From positions 124,001 to 188,000 of the forward strand of contig JAHDYR010000038.1 of the NCBI GenBank assembly GCA_019828565.1: a DNA stretch of 64,000 bases, given 5' to 3'. Positions 31,801 through 41,266 of the stretch are shown piece after piece (within the stretch, counting starts at the first letter, position 1; each line of letters opens with the position of its first letter). Position numbers and translations under genes: made by a program. The notes under the pieces were generated by a model, which made no database searches, was not told the DNA's origin, and was given only the letters and a program-made list of their open reading frames with translations. The stretch comes from Carpediemonas membranifera. Taxonomy: Eukaryota > Fornicata.

Positions 31801-32732
31801 AGCAGGAGACGAGCCTCATCCTCGAGACAATCATCTCCGTTCAGCCCAGGGACTCTTCCGGGTCCTCAGGCGAGACACCGGAGGACCAGGTTCTTCGCAT
31901 GGCCATTGACATCAGACAAAAGGTGCCCGATGACCTTAACCTCGAAAACGCCCACGATAACAGCCTGCCGAAGGATAAGAACGGCAATTACACTCCCCTC
32001 GCCGTCGTCTTGGTCCAGGAGGTCGAGCGGTTCAACGGCCTGCTCGCCATTATCCGCACCACCCTCAAGGACCTCGACCGCGCCATCCGAGGCCTCGTGG
32101 TCATGTCGCCAGACCTGGAGACCATGTTTGATGCTTTCCTGCTCAACCGCGTACCCAACCTCTGGTCGGCCGCCGCGTACCCCTCGCTCAAGCCACTTGC
32201 GTCCTGGGTTCGTGACCTCGACAAGCGTATCGCCTTCATGGCCGAATGGATCTCTCACGGCCCCCCGAATTCCTTCTGGCTCTCGGGCTTCTTCTTCACG
32301 CAGGGCTTCCTCACGGGCGCCCTTCAGACCCACGCCAGAGAAACGCTCATGCCTATTGATGACCTTGTCTTCGAGACGGAGGTCGTTGGCGAGAAGGGCA
32401 TGGAGTTCCAGCCGGACACGGGCGTCCACGTGCACGGCCTGTTCATCGAAGGGGCGCGCTGGGATGACGAACGCCACAAGCTGGTAGAGCAGACAAGAGG
32501 CGTGCTGCTCGACACCATGGCCCCCATTTGGCTCAAGCCCGTGTCCTCGGCCGAATACAACCCCGAGTCGACCTACCGCTGTCCAGTTTATAAGACGACC
32601 GAAAGGGCTGGTGTGCTAAGTACGACGGGTCACAGTACCAACTTTGTCATGAGCCTCGACTTGCCGATTGACTGTGCGCCGGAGTGGTGGATCCGGAGAG
32701 GTGTTGCCCTGCTCAGCCAAGAGCCGTATTAA
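19878..32732 (+). CDS. Axonemal inner-arm dynein heavy chain, three exons, about 4263 aa
   Basis: Motor subunit of a single-headed inner-arm dynein; length and signatures fit the DNAH3/7/12 group, which is a judgement by eye. The linker region (about residues 1-1390) precedes six AAA modules. Walker A loops are GPAGTGKT (about 1399, AAA1), GQSGTGKS (1682, AAA2), GPTGTGKT (2178, AAA3) and GVGGSGRQS (2585, AAA4). AAA1 Walker B is CFDEFNRID. The stalk coiled coil lies at about 2820-3130. The C-terminus has GDWVCLQNCHLS...SWM and RCPVYKTTERAGVLSTTGHSTNFV. Intron 24231-24264 (34 nt, GTTTGT...TTACGCAG) restores GAWACFDEFN, and intron 31076-31104 (29 nt, GTACGT...CTAACACAG) restores LQNCHL, so both are certain. 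A charged insertion (about 1877-1944, Asp/Glu/Ser-rich) sits between AAA2 and AAA3. The start is ATG 19878, preceded by a GCAGTTTAA box. Confidence 0.97.
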
Positions 32733-33226
32733 TGTGTATATCACGCTGTATGTAAATCGATTTATGAATGCCCTCTGAGGAGCTCGATGAAGAGATCCGG
32801 GTGAGATACAGGTTGGCTGGACTGGAACAAGCTTGATGTGCGTTGATGTGCTTCCGAATTGTCAAGCTGGCTGGTCATTCATCTAGTGCGATGTGACTTA
32901 TCATTGATGCCAGCAAGGCTGATGACTGCCACAGCTGTGCCAACCATGTGTCCACAATAGATGATCATCTCCTGCGGGCCCAGTGTTGAGCTGGACCAGG
33001 CGAAGTTGGCTGGTACGATCTGGCCGTGCATCACGTTGGTCAGCAGGGGAGCAGCTCTGGTTAAATCAATACATGCAATGTGCCGCGCAGTATTAGAATT
33101 GTTGAGTCTAAGCCTTCTTTACATGAACCCCCAGTAAACATCAACCACATCAGCAAATTTTCTTATCGTGCGAAGAATTTTATTGAATATTAATAAAGAC
33201 ATTTTGGCATTGAACTGACGAATACG
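32733..33226. other. Intergenic, 494 bp
   Basis: This stretch between the dynein stop and the RCC1-like gene start is AT-richer than the genes and has no convincing frame, RNA gene or repeat beyond a short GATGTGC(G)TT duplication near 32835. It presumably holds the dynein 3' region and the promoter of the next gene. Confidence 0.5.
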
Positions 33227-34825
33227 ATGCCTGGTTCTGAAAGCACTTCGACAAGCGTAATGGACGATTTGACAGCTGCATACCGGCATTCTCTGGCGGT
33301 GGCTTCGGATATTCGCGGGGATATCCCTTCTTTGCTCCGCCACGCCTACTCCAGGCACTTCAACAAGGTCCTGCCCGTAGAGAACGATGCAGAGACCACC
33401 AGTGCATCCGCGAGCAGCGCAGAACTCGAATCCCTGCAAACCATGCTCTCGAGAATTCCCCCTCTCAAACCAACCGCGCAAGCCCTCCTCGACCGCGCCC
33501 GCTCGATCCTTGCAGACGGCCCCCCGCTCTCCATGAACGTAGAGCTCGCGGAGGGGCAGGAGCTCCCGGTCGCCCTGCACACGCTGCTCCAAGGCACGCT
33601 CTTCGCGGTCCTCGTGCACGGCGGCGCCGACCCAGACCTCGAGAGGACTGTCGAGCAGGCCGAGAAGCAGGGCGTCGGCTACAGCCAGGAGGACAAGCTC
33701 CTCTGGTTCCTCTGCAAGAAGTTCGCCTTCGTCCACCAGGTCGCCGCGAAGGACGGCCAGACCGCGACCGACCTCAACAACAGCATCGCCCACCGCATGT
33801 ATGCGGGCCGAGTCTTCGAGCTCATGCCGGGACACCAGATCCCCAAGTACGCCATGGTCCGCGTGCCCCCCGTCGCGCATGCCTTCGGTCTTGGGACGCC
33901 GCTGGTTCTGCTGTCCACGGGCACGGGGCTGTATGGTCTCGACCGCGGCGACTCAGGGATCACCTTCAACGAGCGGAGCAAGTCGTCTGCGCACCCAGCG
34001 CGGGTCGCGTTCTGCCACTGCCCCGCGGTGGCCGAGCTCGAGGAGAGCCTCCCCGCTTGGCGCAAGCACGAGCTTGTAATCGACGCCGCCTTCGCGTTCA
34101 GGACATGCTTCCTCCTCACGCCCGTCGGTGTGGCAGCCGGAGGCAAGGGGAACCAGTACTACGTTGGCCCCGATGTCCCATTCGACGACAACGCTCTGCA
34201 CCCGGTGCCCCTGCCGGAGGGCTTCACGCCCGACAGCATTGTCGCCCACAGCGAGGCGTGTGTCGTCTCGATGGGCGCGAAGCAGATGATCGCTGGTGTC
34301 AACGCAGGCGGCCAGCTCGGGTTGGGGCACAGCCAGACGGGCAGGACCTTCGTGGACCTGCCATTCCGGGTCGACCGAATCCTGCAGGCGGACGACGAGT
34401 TCTCGCTCTTCCTCAGCGGCGATCAAGTGCTGTTCGCGGGTGACATCGGTGAGCACATCATCGAGGCCGGCCTGTTACCCGACTTCGAAGACGGCGACAC
34501 GTGTGAGACGGCGACACCGCTGCAGTTCGCGACCGACCTGAAGAGGATCTTCTGCGATCTGGACGATCTGATCTGCGTACACGAGGGCCAGACGCTCTGG
34601 ACCACAGTCCACCCTGACACCATGCCCACGTGGGAGCTGCCCGTCGAGGCCACCGCCGCGTCGGTCGACCACCACAGAACGCACATCTACCTGCAGGACG
34701 ATGCTGGGCGCTGGTTCGAGTTCGATCAGGCCGACGAGGAGCGCGGGCTTGTGCCAGTCGAGCCACACGATGTTCGCGGCGAGCTGAGGGAGCTCGTCGA
34801 GGTGGATGTGGCCGGGGAGGAATAA
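33227..34825 (+). CDS. RCC1-like repeat protein, 532 aa
   Basis: The C-terminal two thirds resemble RCC1-type beta-propeller repeats: VLLSTGTGLYGLDRGDSG and IAGVNAGGQLGLGHSQTGRTF, the latter matching the G-x-N-x-x-G-Q-L-G-L-G core repeat. Degenerate repeats lie around FLSGDQVLFAGD and HIYLQDDAGRWFEFD. The N-terminal 150 residues are helical without a recognised domain. RCC1 repeats serve as Ran exchange factors or as general protein-interaction propellers; with few well-preserved repeats, a Ran GEF is unlikely. There is no signal peptide or TM. The ATG at 33227 is preceded by an AT-rich leader. The gene is GC-rich and intronless. Confidence 0.68.
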   Translation: MPGSESTSTSVMDDLTAAYRHSLAVASDIRGDIPSLLRHAYSRHFNKVLPVENDAETTSASASSAELESLQTMLSRIPPLKPTAQALLDRARSILADGPPLSMNVELAEGQELPVALHTLLQGTLFAVLVHGGADPDLERTVEQAEKQGVGYSQEDKLLWFLCKKFAFVHQVAAKDGQTATDLNNSIAHRMYAGRVFELMPGHQIPKYAMVRVPPVAHAFGLGTPLVLLSTGTGLYGLDRGDSGITFNERSKSSAHPARVAFCHCPAVAELEESLPAWRKHELVIDAAFAFRTCFLLTPVGVAAGGKGNQYYVGPDVPFDDNALHPVPLPEGFTPDSIVAHSEACVVSMGAKQMIAGVNAGGQLGLGHSQTGRTFVDLPFRVDRILQADDEFSLFLSGDQVLFAGDIGEHIIEAGLLPDFEDGDTCETATPLQFATDLKRIFCDLDDLICVHEGQTLWTTVHPDTMPTWELPVEATAASVDHHRTHIYLQDDAGRWFEFDQADEERGLVPVEPHDVRGELRELVEVDVAGEE

Positions 34826-35738
34826 ACAGCTTTACATCGTTCTCGCATCAATGATCCGGCTGGGACTCGCGCTGACCGTGGCCTACTGATGGCAGTGGGG
34901 CACGTGACGGTGCGCCACCTCGCGACGCCATCAAATAAGTCGACTGTCTGGCGCGAACACTGATGTCGAGGGCGTCTGGAGTGAAGACCAGCGTGCTCTC
35001 GTGGAAGGTGGGCACGATGCCCCGACGACATGGCGGATGGCCACCCGCCGCTCGGCGACCAGATCGCGCAGGGCATTTGGTGTCGCCGCCCGAGAGCGCC
35101 GCAGGGATGGCGAACAGGTCCTCTGCGCGCGCGGAGATGCCGGCAATACTCGCCGAAACGGTCAGGCTGGCGAGCAGGGCGGCGCAGCGTGTGTCATCGT
35201 TGACGGCTGAAGCAGGCGTGTTATTTGAGGGAATCGTGATGCAGCCGTCTTGCTGCTGTTGTTACACACCATCTGCGTGAGAATTGCTTTGACCAGCGTT
35301 CGTTCCACCATTTCGCTCAATCATGAGTCCGTGCCCAACAGTAACTATTGAAGAAAGTTTGTGCAGATAATACCTCTATGCTCACAATAGCTTCGTTTAT
35401 GCCTGTATTGCTTTGATTGATGTTGTTAACAAAGGAGTATGGCGCAGATCAGGTGATCACGTGAAAGGTATGGTACTTGCCGTAACCGTTTTCATCCACG
35501 CCTCTAGCGAGTATTAGATCGACTTTGAGTTCTCCAGCAGGTTGTTCTGCCGTGATCCTTCGAATCGTTCTCGTTTGTGTTTGGAGAAGAGGTTTCTGAC
35601 AAAATTGGTTGAAACTCTGGATACAATATGCTGCTTCAAGGCACCGACTACACTATATCACATGACTGTGTCGCGTCCGCGGCTTGATCTCGCTCCTGAG
35701 GTGCACATTCATGTGTTTCGCAGTTTACGCCGTCGCGG
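34826..35738. other. Intergenic, about 910 bp, with a GC-rich relic-like patch
   Basis: Between the RCC1-like gene and the large helical orphan. About 34,880-35,215 is as GC-rich as coding DNA, and on the minus strand it reads coding-like stretches (LTVSASIAGISARAEDLFA and FHESTLVFTPDALDIS), but no intact frame. This could be a decayed gene. The rest (35,216-35,738) is AT-rich with no feature, apart from a CGCAGTTTACGC sequence about 18 bp before the next start that resembles the recurrent upstream box. Confidence 0.35.
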
Positions 35739-38447
35739 ATGAACGCGCAGAGACAAGTCGAAAGCGATGTTCCAGCCTTAGACCCGGATATTAAGGATCA
35801 CATACCACAGAAAATGACAGTGTTATGGAATTCAGCTGATTTTACGCCACTACTGACGAATGCAAACGCGATGCGCGTTGTTTCACTTCCATACTCTCGT
35901 CTCATCTCCCTCGTTCGCTTCAAAGAGCTATTTGATGAGTTCTACGACGCTCTCCTCGCCGTGACCATCGTAACCCACGCCCGTGACGTCGACGACGCCC
36001 TCCTCCACATCATTGACGCAGATCGCCTCCTCTTCCTCCTGGAGTGCGCTGAGGCCCCATCAGACTCAGCATCGTCCACAGCGTCTGAATTAGAACATAC
36101 CGCCGCCACTCTGCTTTCGCTGGCCTGCTTTGTGGCCCGGTGGTCTCTCCCCGACGCCTCCCTCAACCCGTTCTTCACAGTGGTCATGGACGCGGTATAC
36201 AAGCACAGCGAGGCTCAGATCTCTGTCAGGAGACTCTCCCGTTTCCTCATTGCCCTCCTTGACCGCTTCAGACCAGCGTTGCTCTCCTCGCTCATTGGAT
36301 CAACACTTCCCGAGCGGCCAATCAACGAGCAGGAGAGAATGATACGAGCCATGAGTCAGGCCGACTCGACCCTCGCTTCCGTCTTCAAGTCGACAGATAT
36401 ACTCATCACTAGCGAGTCGGAGAGCTTGTGGGAAGTTGCGGGCGGGATGAAGCGGTGCTGTCCACCCGTGGTGATCACCGGACATCAGCTGCTCGCCAAG
36501 TTCAACTGGTGCATCAGTCAGAGACCAACTAGACTGTCCAAGGCGGTCGTATCTGCAGTATTGAGTCATATCTCAAAATCTGACTTCGTATCTGACTCTA
36601 TCACACGATCTCCCAGGTTGTATGCCAAGCTCGTCGTCTCCCTGCAGAACGCCACGGCATCTGACCTGCATGGTCGTCTCCAAACCGTGCTCTTTTGTCT
36701 CGAAGCCTTTTGGCCTGCCCTGAGCGATGAATCTGAAGTCATTTCAACTCTATCGAGTCTCGCTGACTCCAATAATCTTTCTCCAGCAGAATCTCTCGAT
36801 ATTTACGACTTTATGCTGAAGTGCTCAAGCAACTTTATCACCTGGGGTTCCCTGAGCCGAACTCTCGGCTCCTGCCTCGCCCGACGCGCCCAGCTTGTGT
36901 CAGAGCGCACTGGGCTGGCCAGCTCAGCGGCACTCGCCCGCCATCCCCTCACCCGCGAGATCGGGGCCATTGACGACAGTCTCCAGCGTCTGACCAGAGA
37001 GTGTGTCGACCTCTCCACCGCCCCCCCGGCCGCTGTGAGAGTGGTTCTCGAGGCAGGGCTGAGCTACCCCGATGTACCGTCGCTTCTCACGGCTGTCGAG
37101 CCGTTTATCGGTCGGCTGGAGGGTGACCCAGTCTGGTCGACCTTAACGATGGAGAATTTATTGAAAACACGCCCGACTTTCGTGTTGTCAGTCTACCCAT
37201 ACGTCAAGCGGCGCCTAGCGCAGTACCTGGAGAGCGCGGAGGGGGGTTTCAGTCAGAATGCGGCTGTGCTTCTCACCCTCATTGCACATCACACGGACGT
37301 GGGTCTGGTGCGGCAGGCGGCCATGCTCTGCCTCAAGGCCCATTTCCTAGGCCAAGATCATGCTGTTCATTTACTACAGGCTAAGTTAATCGACCAGGGC
37401 CATGTAACAACTGGCTCGCCCTCTGAACTCATGGCCGCTCTCGGCGATGGCCACCGTCTCAATGTCCCCGTCCAATTCCTGGCTGGCGACACCGCCGTGG
37501 ACATCTTCGCCGCCGACCCAACCAAACTCGTCGACGGGTCGACCGTCATTCAATTTATTAACACCGTGGTAGACAATGATGGGTCGACCACCGCCCTGCT
37601 CGCTGGCCTGGTGAGGGCCGATGACGCGACATGGTTCACTGACGCGCAGCCAGCACTGTTTAGACGGCCAGCTGCGCTAGAGGCGGCCATTCGACAGCTT
37701 CTCTCGCAAGATCCACCGTATCGTATCTCCAGACTCGAAGCAGAGTCAATCCACAGTCGAATATTATTGACAATCTCAAGATTGTATCGCGGGTATCATA
37801 TCTCTCCCCTACCGTCCCAGATTCACATGGCGGGTCGACTCAATCAATTCATCTTGGGTGTTGAAACTTCGCCCGACTTCCCCTCTGCACAGTCGGCCCT
37901 CCTTTGCATTGCCCAGACGCTCATCCCCTGTGCCCGGGGCAACCCGTTTAAGGGAGCGCTGACCCTGCTCACCGCACCGCATCTCCGCAACCATTTGGCC
38001 GTGAGCGTGCTGATCATCCGGAACCTGGTTACCCGCTTCCTCGACGACGGGTGTCTCAACGACTTTGCTGCGACCCATGTCCTCCGCTCAACCATCGCCT
38101 GGGCCTCCACGGTCGTATTCATCCGCAGCCTCTTCATGCGCTGGCCCTCTGCTGTCAGGGCCCACTACGGCGTTCAGGGCGGGCTCGCGGACCAGGACCT
38201 TACAGCCTACGTAGAACACTACACGGCCGTCCAGCCCTTGAACGTGGGGAGCCCTATTGTTCAGCAGAGCTTAGCGATTGCTGAAATGCTGTCTGGGAAC
38301 GTCGCGGTCGACCCCCTGCTCGTGCCGCCAGTGCAAGGCCAGGATGTGAGCTTGGACGTTGTGAGGGAGTTCTTGTACTGGGGTAGTACTCTTGGAATCA
38401 TCGACGCCGAGTTGACGAATTTTTTGCAGTTTGTTGGCGAGATTTGA
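35739..38447 (+). CDS. Large helical protein of unknown function, 902 aa
   Basis: I do not recognise a family. The whole 902-residue chain is a succession of amphipathic helices with Leu and Ala spacing (for example LARHPLTREIGAIDDSLQRLTREC, FVLSVYPYVKRRLAQYLE, AALEAAIRQLLSQD), resembling HEAT/ARM-type solenoids. Repeat units are not regular enough for me to define. There is no signal peptide, TM segment or low-complexity region, so a cytosolic or nuclear scaffold is likely. Codon use matches conserved neighbours, supporting a genuine gene. The ATG at 35739 opens the frame and sits about 18 bp after a CGCAGTTTACGC box. It converges with the GFAT gene; the two stops are 76 bp apart. Confidence 0.72.
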   Translation: MNAQRQVESDVPALDPDIKDHIPQKMTVLWNSADFTPLLTNANAMRVVSLPYSRLISLVRFKELFDEFYDALLAVTIVTHARDVDDALLHIIDADRLLFLLECAEAPSDSASSTASELEHTAATLLSLACFVARWSLPDASLNPFFTVVMDAVYKHSEAQISVRRLSRFLIALLDRFRPALLSSLIGSTLPERPINEQERMIRAMSQADSTLASVFKSTDILITSESESLWEVAGGMKRCCPPVVITGHQLLAKFNWCISQRPTRLSKAVVSAVLSHISKSDFVSDSITRSPRLYAKLVVSLQNATASDLHGRLQTVLFCLEAFWPALSDESEVISTLSSLADSNNLSPAESLDIYDFMLKCSSNFITWGSLSRTLGSCLARRAQLVSERTGLASSAALARHPLTREIGAIDDSLQRLTRECVDLSTAPPAAVRVVLEAGLSYPDVPSLLTAVEPFIGRLEGDPVWSTLTMENLLKTRPTFVLSVYPYVKRRLAQYLESAEGGFSQNAAVLLTLIAHHTDVGLVRQAAMLCLKAHFLGQDHAVHLLQAKLIDQGHVTTGSPSELMAALGDGHRLNVPVQFLAGDTAVDIFAADPTKLVDGSTVIQFINTVVDNDGSTTALLAGLVRADDATWFTDAQPALFRRPAALEAAIRQLLSQDPPYRISRLEAESIHSRILLTISRLYRGYHISPLPSQIHMAGRLNQFILGVETSPDFPSAQSALLCIAQTLIPCARGNPFKGALTLLTAPHLRNHLAVSVLIIRNLVTRFLDDGCLNDFAATHVLRSTIAWASTVVFIRSLFMRWPSAVRAHYGVQGGLADQDLTAYVEHYTAVQPLNVGSPIVQQSLAIAEMLSGNVAVDPLLVPPVQGQDVSLDVVREFLYWGSTLGIIDAELTNFLQFVGEI

Positions 38448-38523
38448 TTATTCTCTGCTGCGTATCTATATGTCGAGATATCTTACTCTTTAAATTACCT
38501 TAAATATCCCCACTATGTCCTGT

Positions 38524-40761
38524 TTACTCCACCGTTACGCTCTTGGCCAAGTTCCTAGGCTTGTCGACGTCGAAACCTCTCTCCTCGCAGAGGTACAAAG
38601 CCAGCAGCTGAAGCGGCACGCAGCTGACGAGCGGCTGCACCATCTCGTGCACTCTGGGGGTCTTGATGACGGACTTGAATCCCGCGCTGACCCAGGCCGT
38701 GTCATCCGTGATGATGACGACGCCGTCCTTGGCCTTGTCGGTACGTCTGGCAGTACACTGGGCGACTGCGTTCTGCATCTTGGGCATGTACCTGTCGCAA
38801 GGGGCAACGAAGACGAGAGGAATGTCGTCGCAGACAAGGGCTAGGGTGCCGTGCTTCAGCTCACCGGCAGCAATACCCTCGGCGTGGATGTAGCTCACCT
38901 CTTTGATCTTGAGGGCTCCCTCTCGGGCGACACTATAGCTGAAGCCCCGGCCGAGAACGAGGCAGGAGCTGGCGGCTGAGATCTTCTTGGCGATCTCGTG
39001 GATATGCTTTGATTCATCAAGAGCCTCGCTGAGAGCATCGGGAAGTGTGATGATGCCATCAAATATCTCATCGTACAAATCAGATACGGGCTGATTCTGG
39101 CGCAATCTCTGCTCAAAGTGGATACAGAGAGCAATCATGAGTAGAGATACGCACTGGCAAGTGTACGCCTTAGTGGAGCAGACGGAGGCCTCGTAACCGG
39201 CGTTGATGTGCACGCCACAGTCGGTCTGGCGGTAGATGGACGAGCCGACGGTATTGACAATGCCGACGGTGAGAGCATCGCACTTGTTGGCGTACTCGAG
39301 GGCCGCGATGGTGTCGGCGGTGCTGCCAGACTGGGAGATGAAGACGCACATGTCACCGGGGCCGACGTGGGGCAGACAGTCGATAAAGTGCGAGGCGAGG
39401 ACGCTGGTGACGCTATAGCCACAGAGGCGCTCGATCACAGTCTCGGCCATCATCCCTGCGTGGTACGACGTGCCGCAGCCTACGAGGAAGACGCGGCGGC
39501 ACTGAAGCAGCTCGTCCATGTGCTCGGCGATACCACCAAGCCTTATCCTGCGCTGGTTCGAGTCGACCCTGGAGAACAAGGCCGACTGTGCCGCCCCGGG
39601 CTGCTCGAAGATCTCCTTCTCCATGAACGTGCGGTGCGACCCCTTCTTGATCTCATCCACAGAGAGTGCGAGCTGGGTAAACTTGCGGGTTGGGGCTGGT
39701 GTGGCAGGAGGCAGCGGGTCGGCCGGGTCCTGGAAGCCCATGGCCACGCGGAGCTCGTGCATGCGGCGCTGGGAGACATGGGATAGAGAGAAGGTGCCGC
39801 CGGGGAGGATGGCGACGACATCGCCGTCTTCAAGGTAGGTGGTATGGGTCGTGAACGGCGTGAGTGCGACAACATCGCTCGAGAAGTAGTAGGTCGCCCG
39901 GGAGGGACAGGCAACCCTCGTGCCCACAGCAGCTGTGGTCTGAAGCACAACCTCGCCCGTCGTCGTCTGGGGTCCGGGGGTGTCAGATGCTGCAGTGTCT
40001 TCGGCTCCCTGAGGCGTGGCGTTCGACGAGGAGAGAGTCGACTGGGAGTCGAAAGGGTCGAGGCTGGCGGCCGTATACTCCTTGTTCTTGCCGCTGCCGT
40101 CTTCGGGGAACGACAGGCCGAGGACGAGGGGGCTTTTGTGCTTGACGGCAATGAGCTGGTCGGGGTAGTGGCTCGACTTGACGAGGATGGCGTACTGGCC
40201 GGATAGGCGGGCCATGACGGCGGTGGTGAGGCTCATGAACTCGGGCTCACCGTCTCTGTGGCACATCTGGCCGTAGTAGTGCTGGAACAGCTTGGCGATC
40301 GTCTCAGTGTCCGTGTCGCCGGTGAATACGTGGCCGGAAGCCTCGAGCTCGGCGCGGAGGGCCTCGTGGTTGGTGATGATGCCGTTGTGGACCACGAGGA
40401 AGTCGCCTGTGGGGGAAGAGGGCACCGGGTGGCTATTGACAACGGAGGGCGTGCCGTGGGTCGCCCAACGGGTGTGAGCGATGCCCGTGTAGTTCTGGAG
40501 GCGTTCGTTGAGGTCAGTGTCGATGGTGACCTCACCGTCGGCGCGCTGGGCTACGGGTGCGGTGCTTTGGGAGAGTTCACGGAGGCGTGAGACTTCGCCG
40601 ACGGTCTTATAGACGAGGTTGGTGTCCTTGTAGTCTACTGCTATGCCAGCGGAGTCATAGCCACGGTATTCTAGGAGCTGGAGTGCGTCCACAAGCGTCT
40701 TGATCACTTGGTCGCGTGTTCTCGGTTCGTTGAAGGCTGCAATGCCGAAGATGCCGCACAT
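38524..40761 (-). CDS. GFPT: Glutamine-fructose-6-phosphate aminotransferase (isomerising)
   Basis: The 745-residue enzyme makes glucosamine 6-phosphate from fructose 6-phosphate and glutamine, the first step of UDP-GlcNAc synthesis (glycoproteins, GPI anchors, possible cyst-wall sugar). Cys2 of MCGIFGI is the N-terminal nucleophile of the class II amidotransferase domain. LLEYRGYDSAGIA, HTRWATHG and VHNGIITNHEALR confirm it (residues 1-240). A Ser/Thr-rich insertion (about 235-280) precedes the two SIS domains: VGCGTSYHAGMM, SQSGSTADT, CSTKAYTCQ and LGRGFSYSVAREGALKIKEVSYIHAEG. The C-terminus LAKSVTVE is the family ending, which closes the ammonia channel. The start must be the ATG at 40761, because Cys2 has to follow Met directly. 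A 10-bp inverted repeat lies about 45 bp upstream. Confidence 0.97.
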   Translation of the reverse strand: MCGIFGIAAFNEPRTRDQVIKTLVDALQLLEYRGYDSAGIAVDYKDTNLVYKTVGEVSRLRELSQSTAPVAQRADGEVTIDTDLNERLQNYTGIAHTRWATHGTPSVVNSHPVPSSPTGDFLVVHNGIITNHEALRAELEASGHVFTGDTDTETIAKLFQHYYGQMCHRDGEPEFMSLTTAVMARLSGQYAILVKSSHYPDQLIAVKHKSPLVLGLSFPEDGSGKNKEYTAASLDPFDSQSTLSSSNATPQGAEDTAASDTPGPQTTTGEVVLQTTAAVGTRVACPSRATYYFSSDVVALTPFTTHTTYLEDGDVVAILPGGTFSLSHVSQRRMHELRVAMGFQDPADPLPPATPAPTRKFTQLALSVDEIKKGSHRTFMEKEIFEQPGAAQSALFSRVDSNQRRIRLGGIAEHMDELLQCRRVFLVGCGTSYHAGMMAETVIERLCGYSVTSVLASHFIDCLPHVGPGDMCVFISQSGSTADTIAALEYANKCDALTVGIVNTVGSSIYRQTDCGVHINAGYEASVCSTKAYTCQCVSLLMIALCIHFEQRLRQNQPVSDLYDEIFDGIITLPDALSEALDESKHIHEIAKKISAASSCLVLGRGFSYSVAREGALKIKEVSYIHAEGIAAGELKHGTLALVCDDIPLVFVAPCDRYMPKMQNAVAQCTARRTDKAKDGVVIITDDTAWVSAGFKSVIKTPRVHEMVQPLVSCVPLQLLALYLCEERGFDVDKPRNLAKSVTVE

Positions 40762-40805
40762 ATGTGGTCTGCGGGGTATCTAAAAGCAGTGCGAATGGTA
40801 TTGGT

Positions 40806-40834
40806 TGTCACAGGGTCTACAATCCCTTGTGACA
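40806..40834. promoter_or_regulatory. Inverted repeat upstream of GFAT
   Basis: TGTCACAGGG, 8 nt, then CCCTTGTGACA form an inverted repeat with one bulged base. It is 45-73 bp upstream of the GFAT start codon, so it could be a binding site for a dimeric regulator or a hairpin. No factor is known. Confidence 0.25.
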
Positions 40835-41266
40835 TCACTGCTGTATTCTGTACAGTGCTCGTCAAGGGAAGTCAGTGAACTCTGGGTCTAGTGAGGCGAT
40901 GTAGAGCGGTAGGGGTGCGCAAGGGGACGCTGGGTTTGGATGTCGAGGTGGGTTTGAGACATGCGATTGGACTGCTGGCGCTGTAGTGGGTGCCGCGAGG
41001 CTATCGGGCTGTAAAGAGGCGGCGAGACATACGAAGCACAGGTCACGAAACCGCCCATGGTGAGGAGTTTCGTCCACTCATTGATTCCGAGAACGCAGCT
41101 TTGTCCAGCTGTGCAACGGCTGCTCAATCCGAAACAACAGGCTTCAGAAAGTGATTTCCTCACATCGTGTGACCCTCTATACGCACGATTCGGCACTGAA
41201 GTAACGTATGTAAATCAGACGTCCTTCACATAATTCGCTGGACGCCGGATAGAATGAGAGAATTGA
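40835..41266. other. Divergent intergenic region, remainder
   Basis: With the inverted repeat above, this completes the 505-bp gap between the divergent GFAT and SPO22-like genes. It must contain both promoters. I see no frame with coding character, no RNA gene and no other repeat. Confidence 0.45.
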
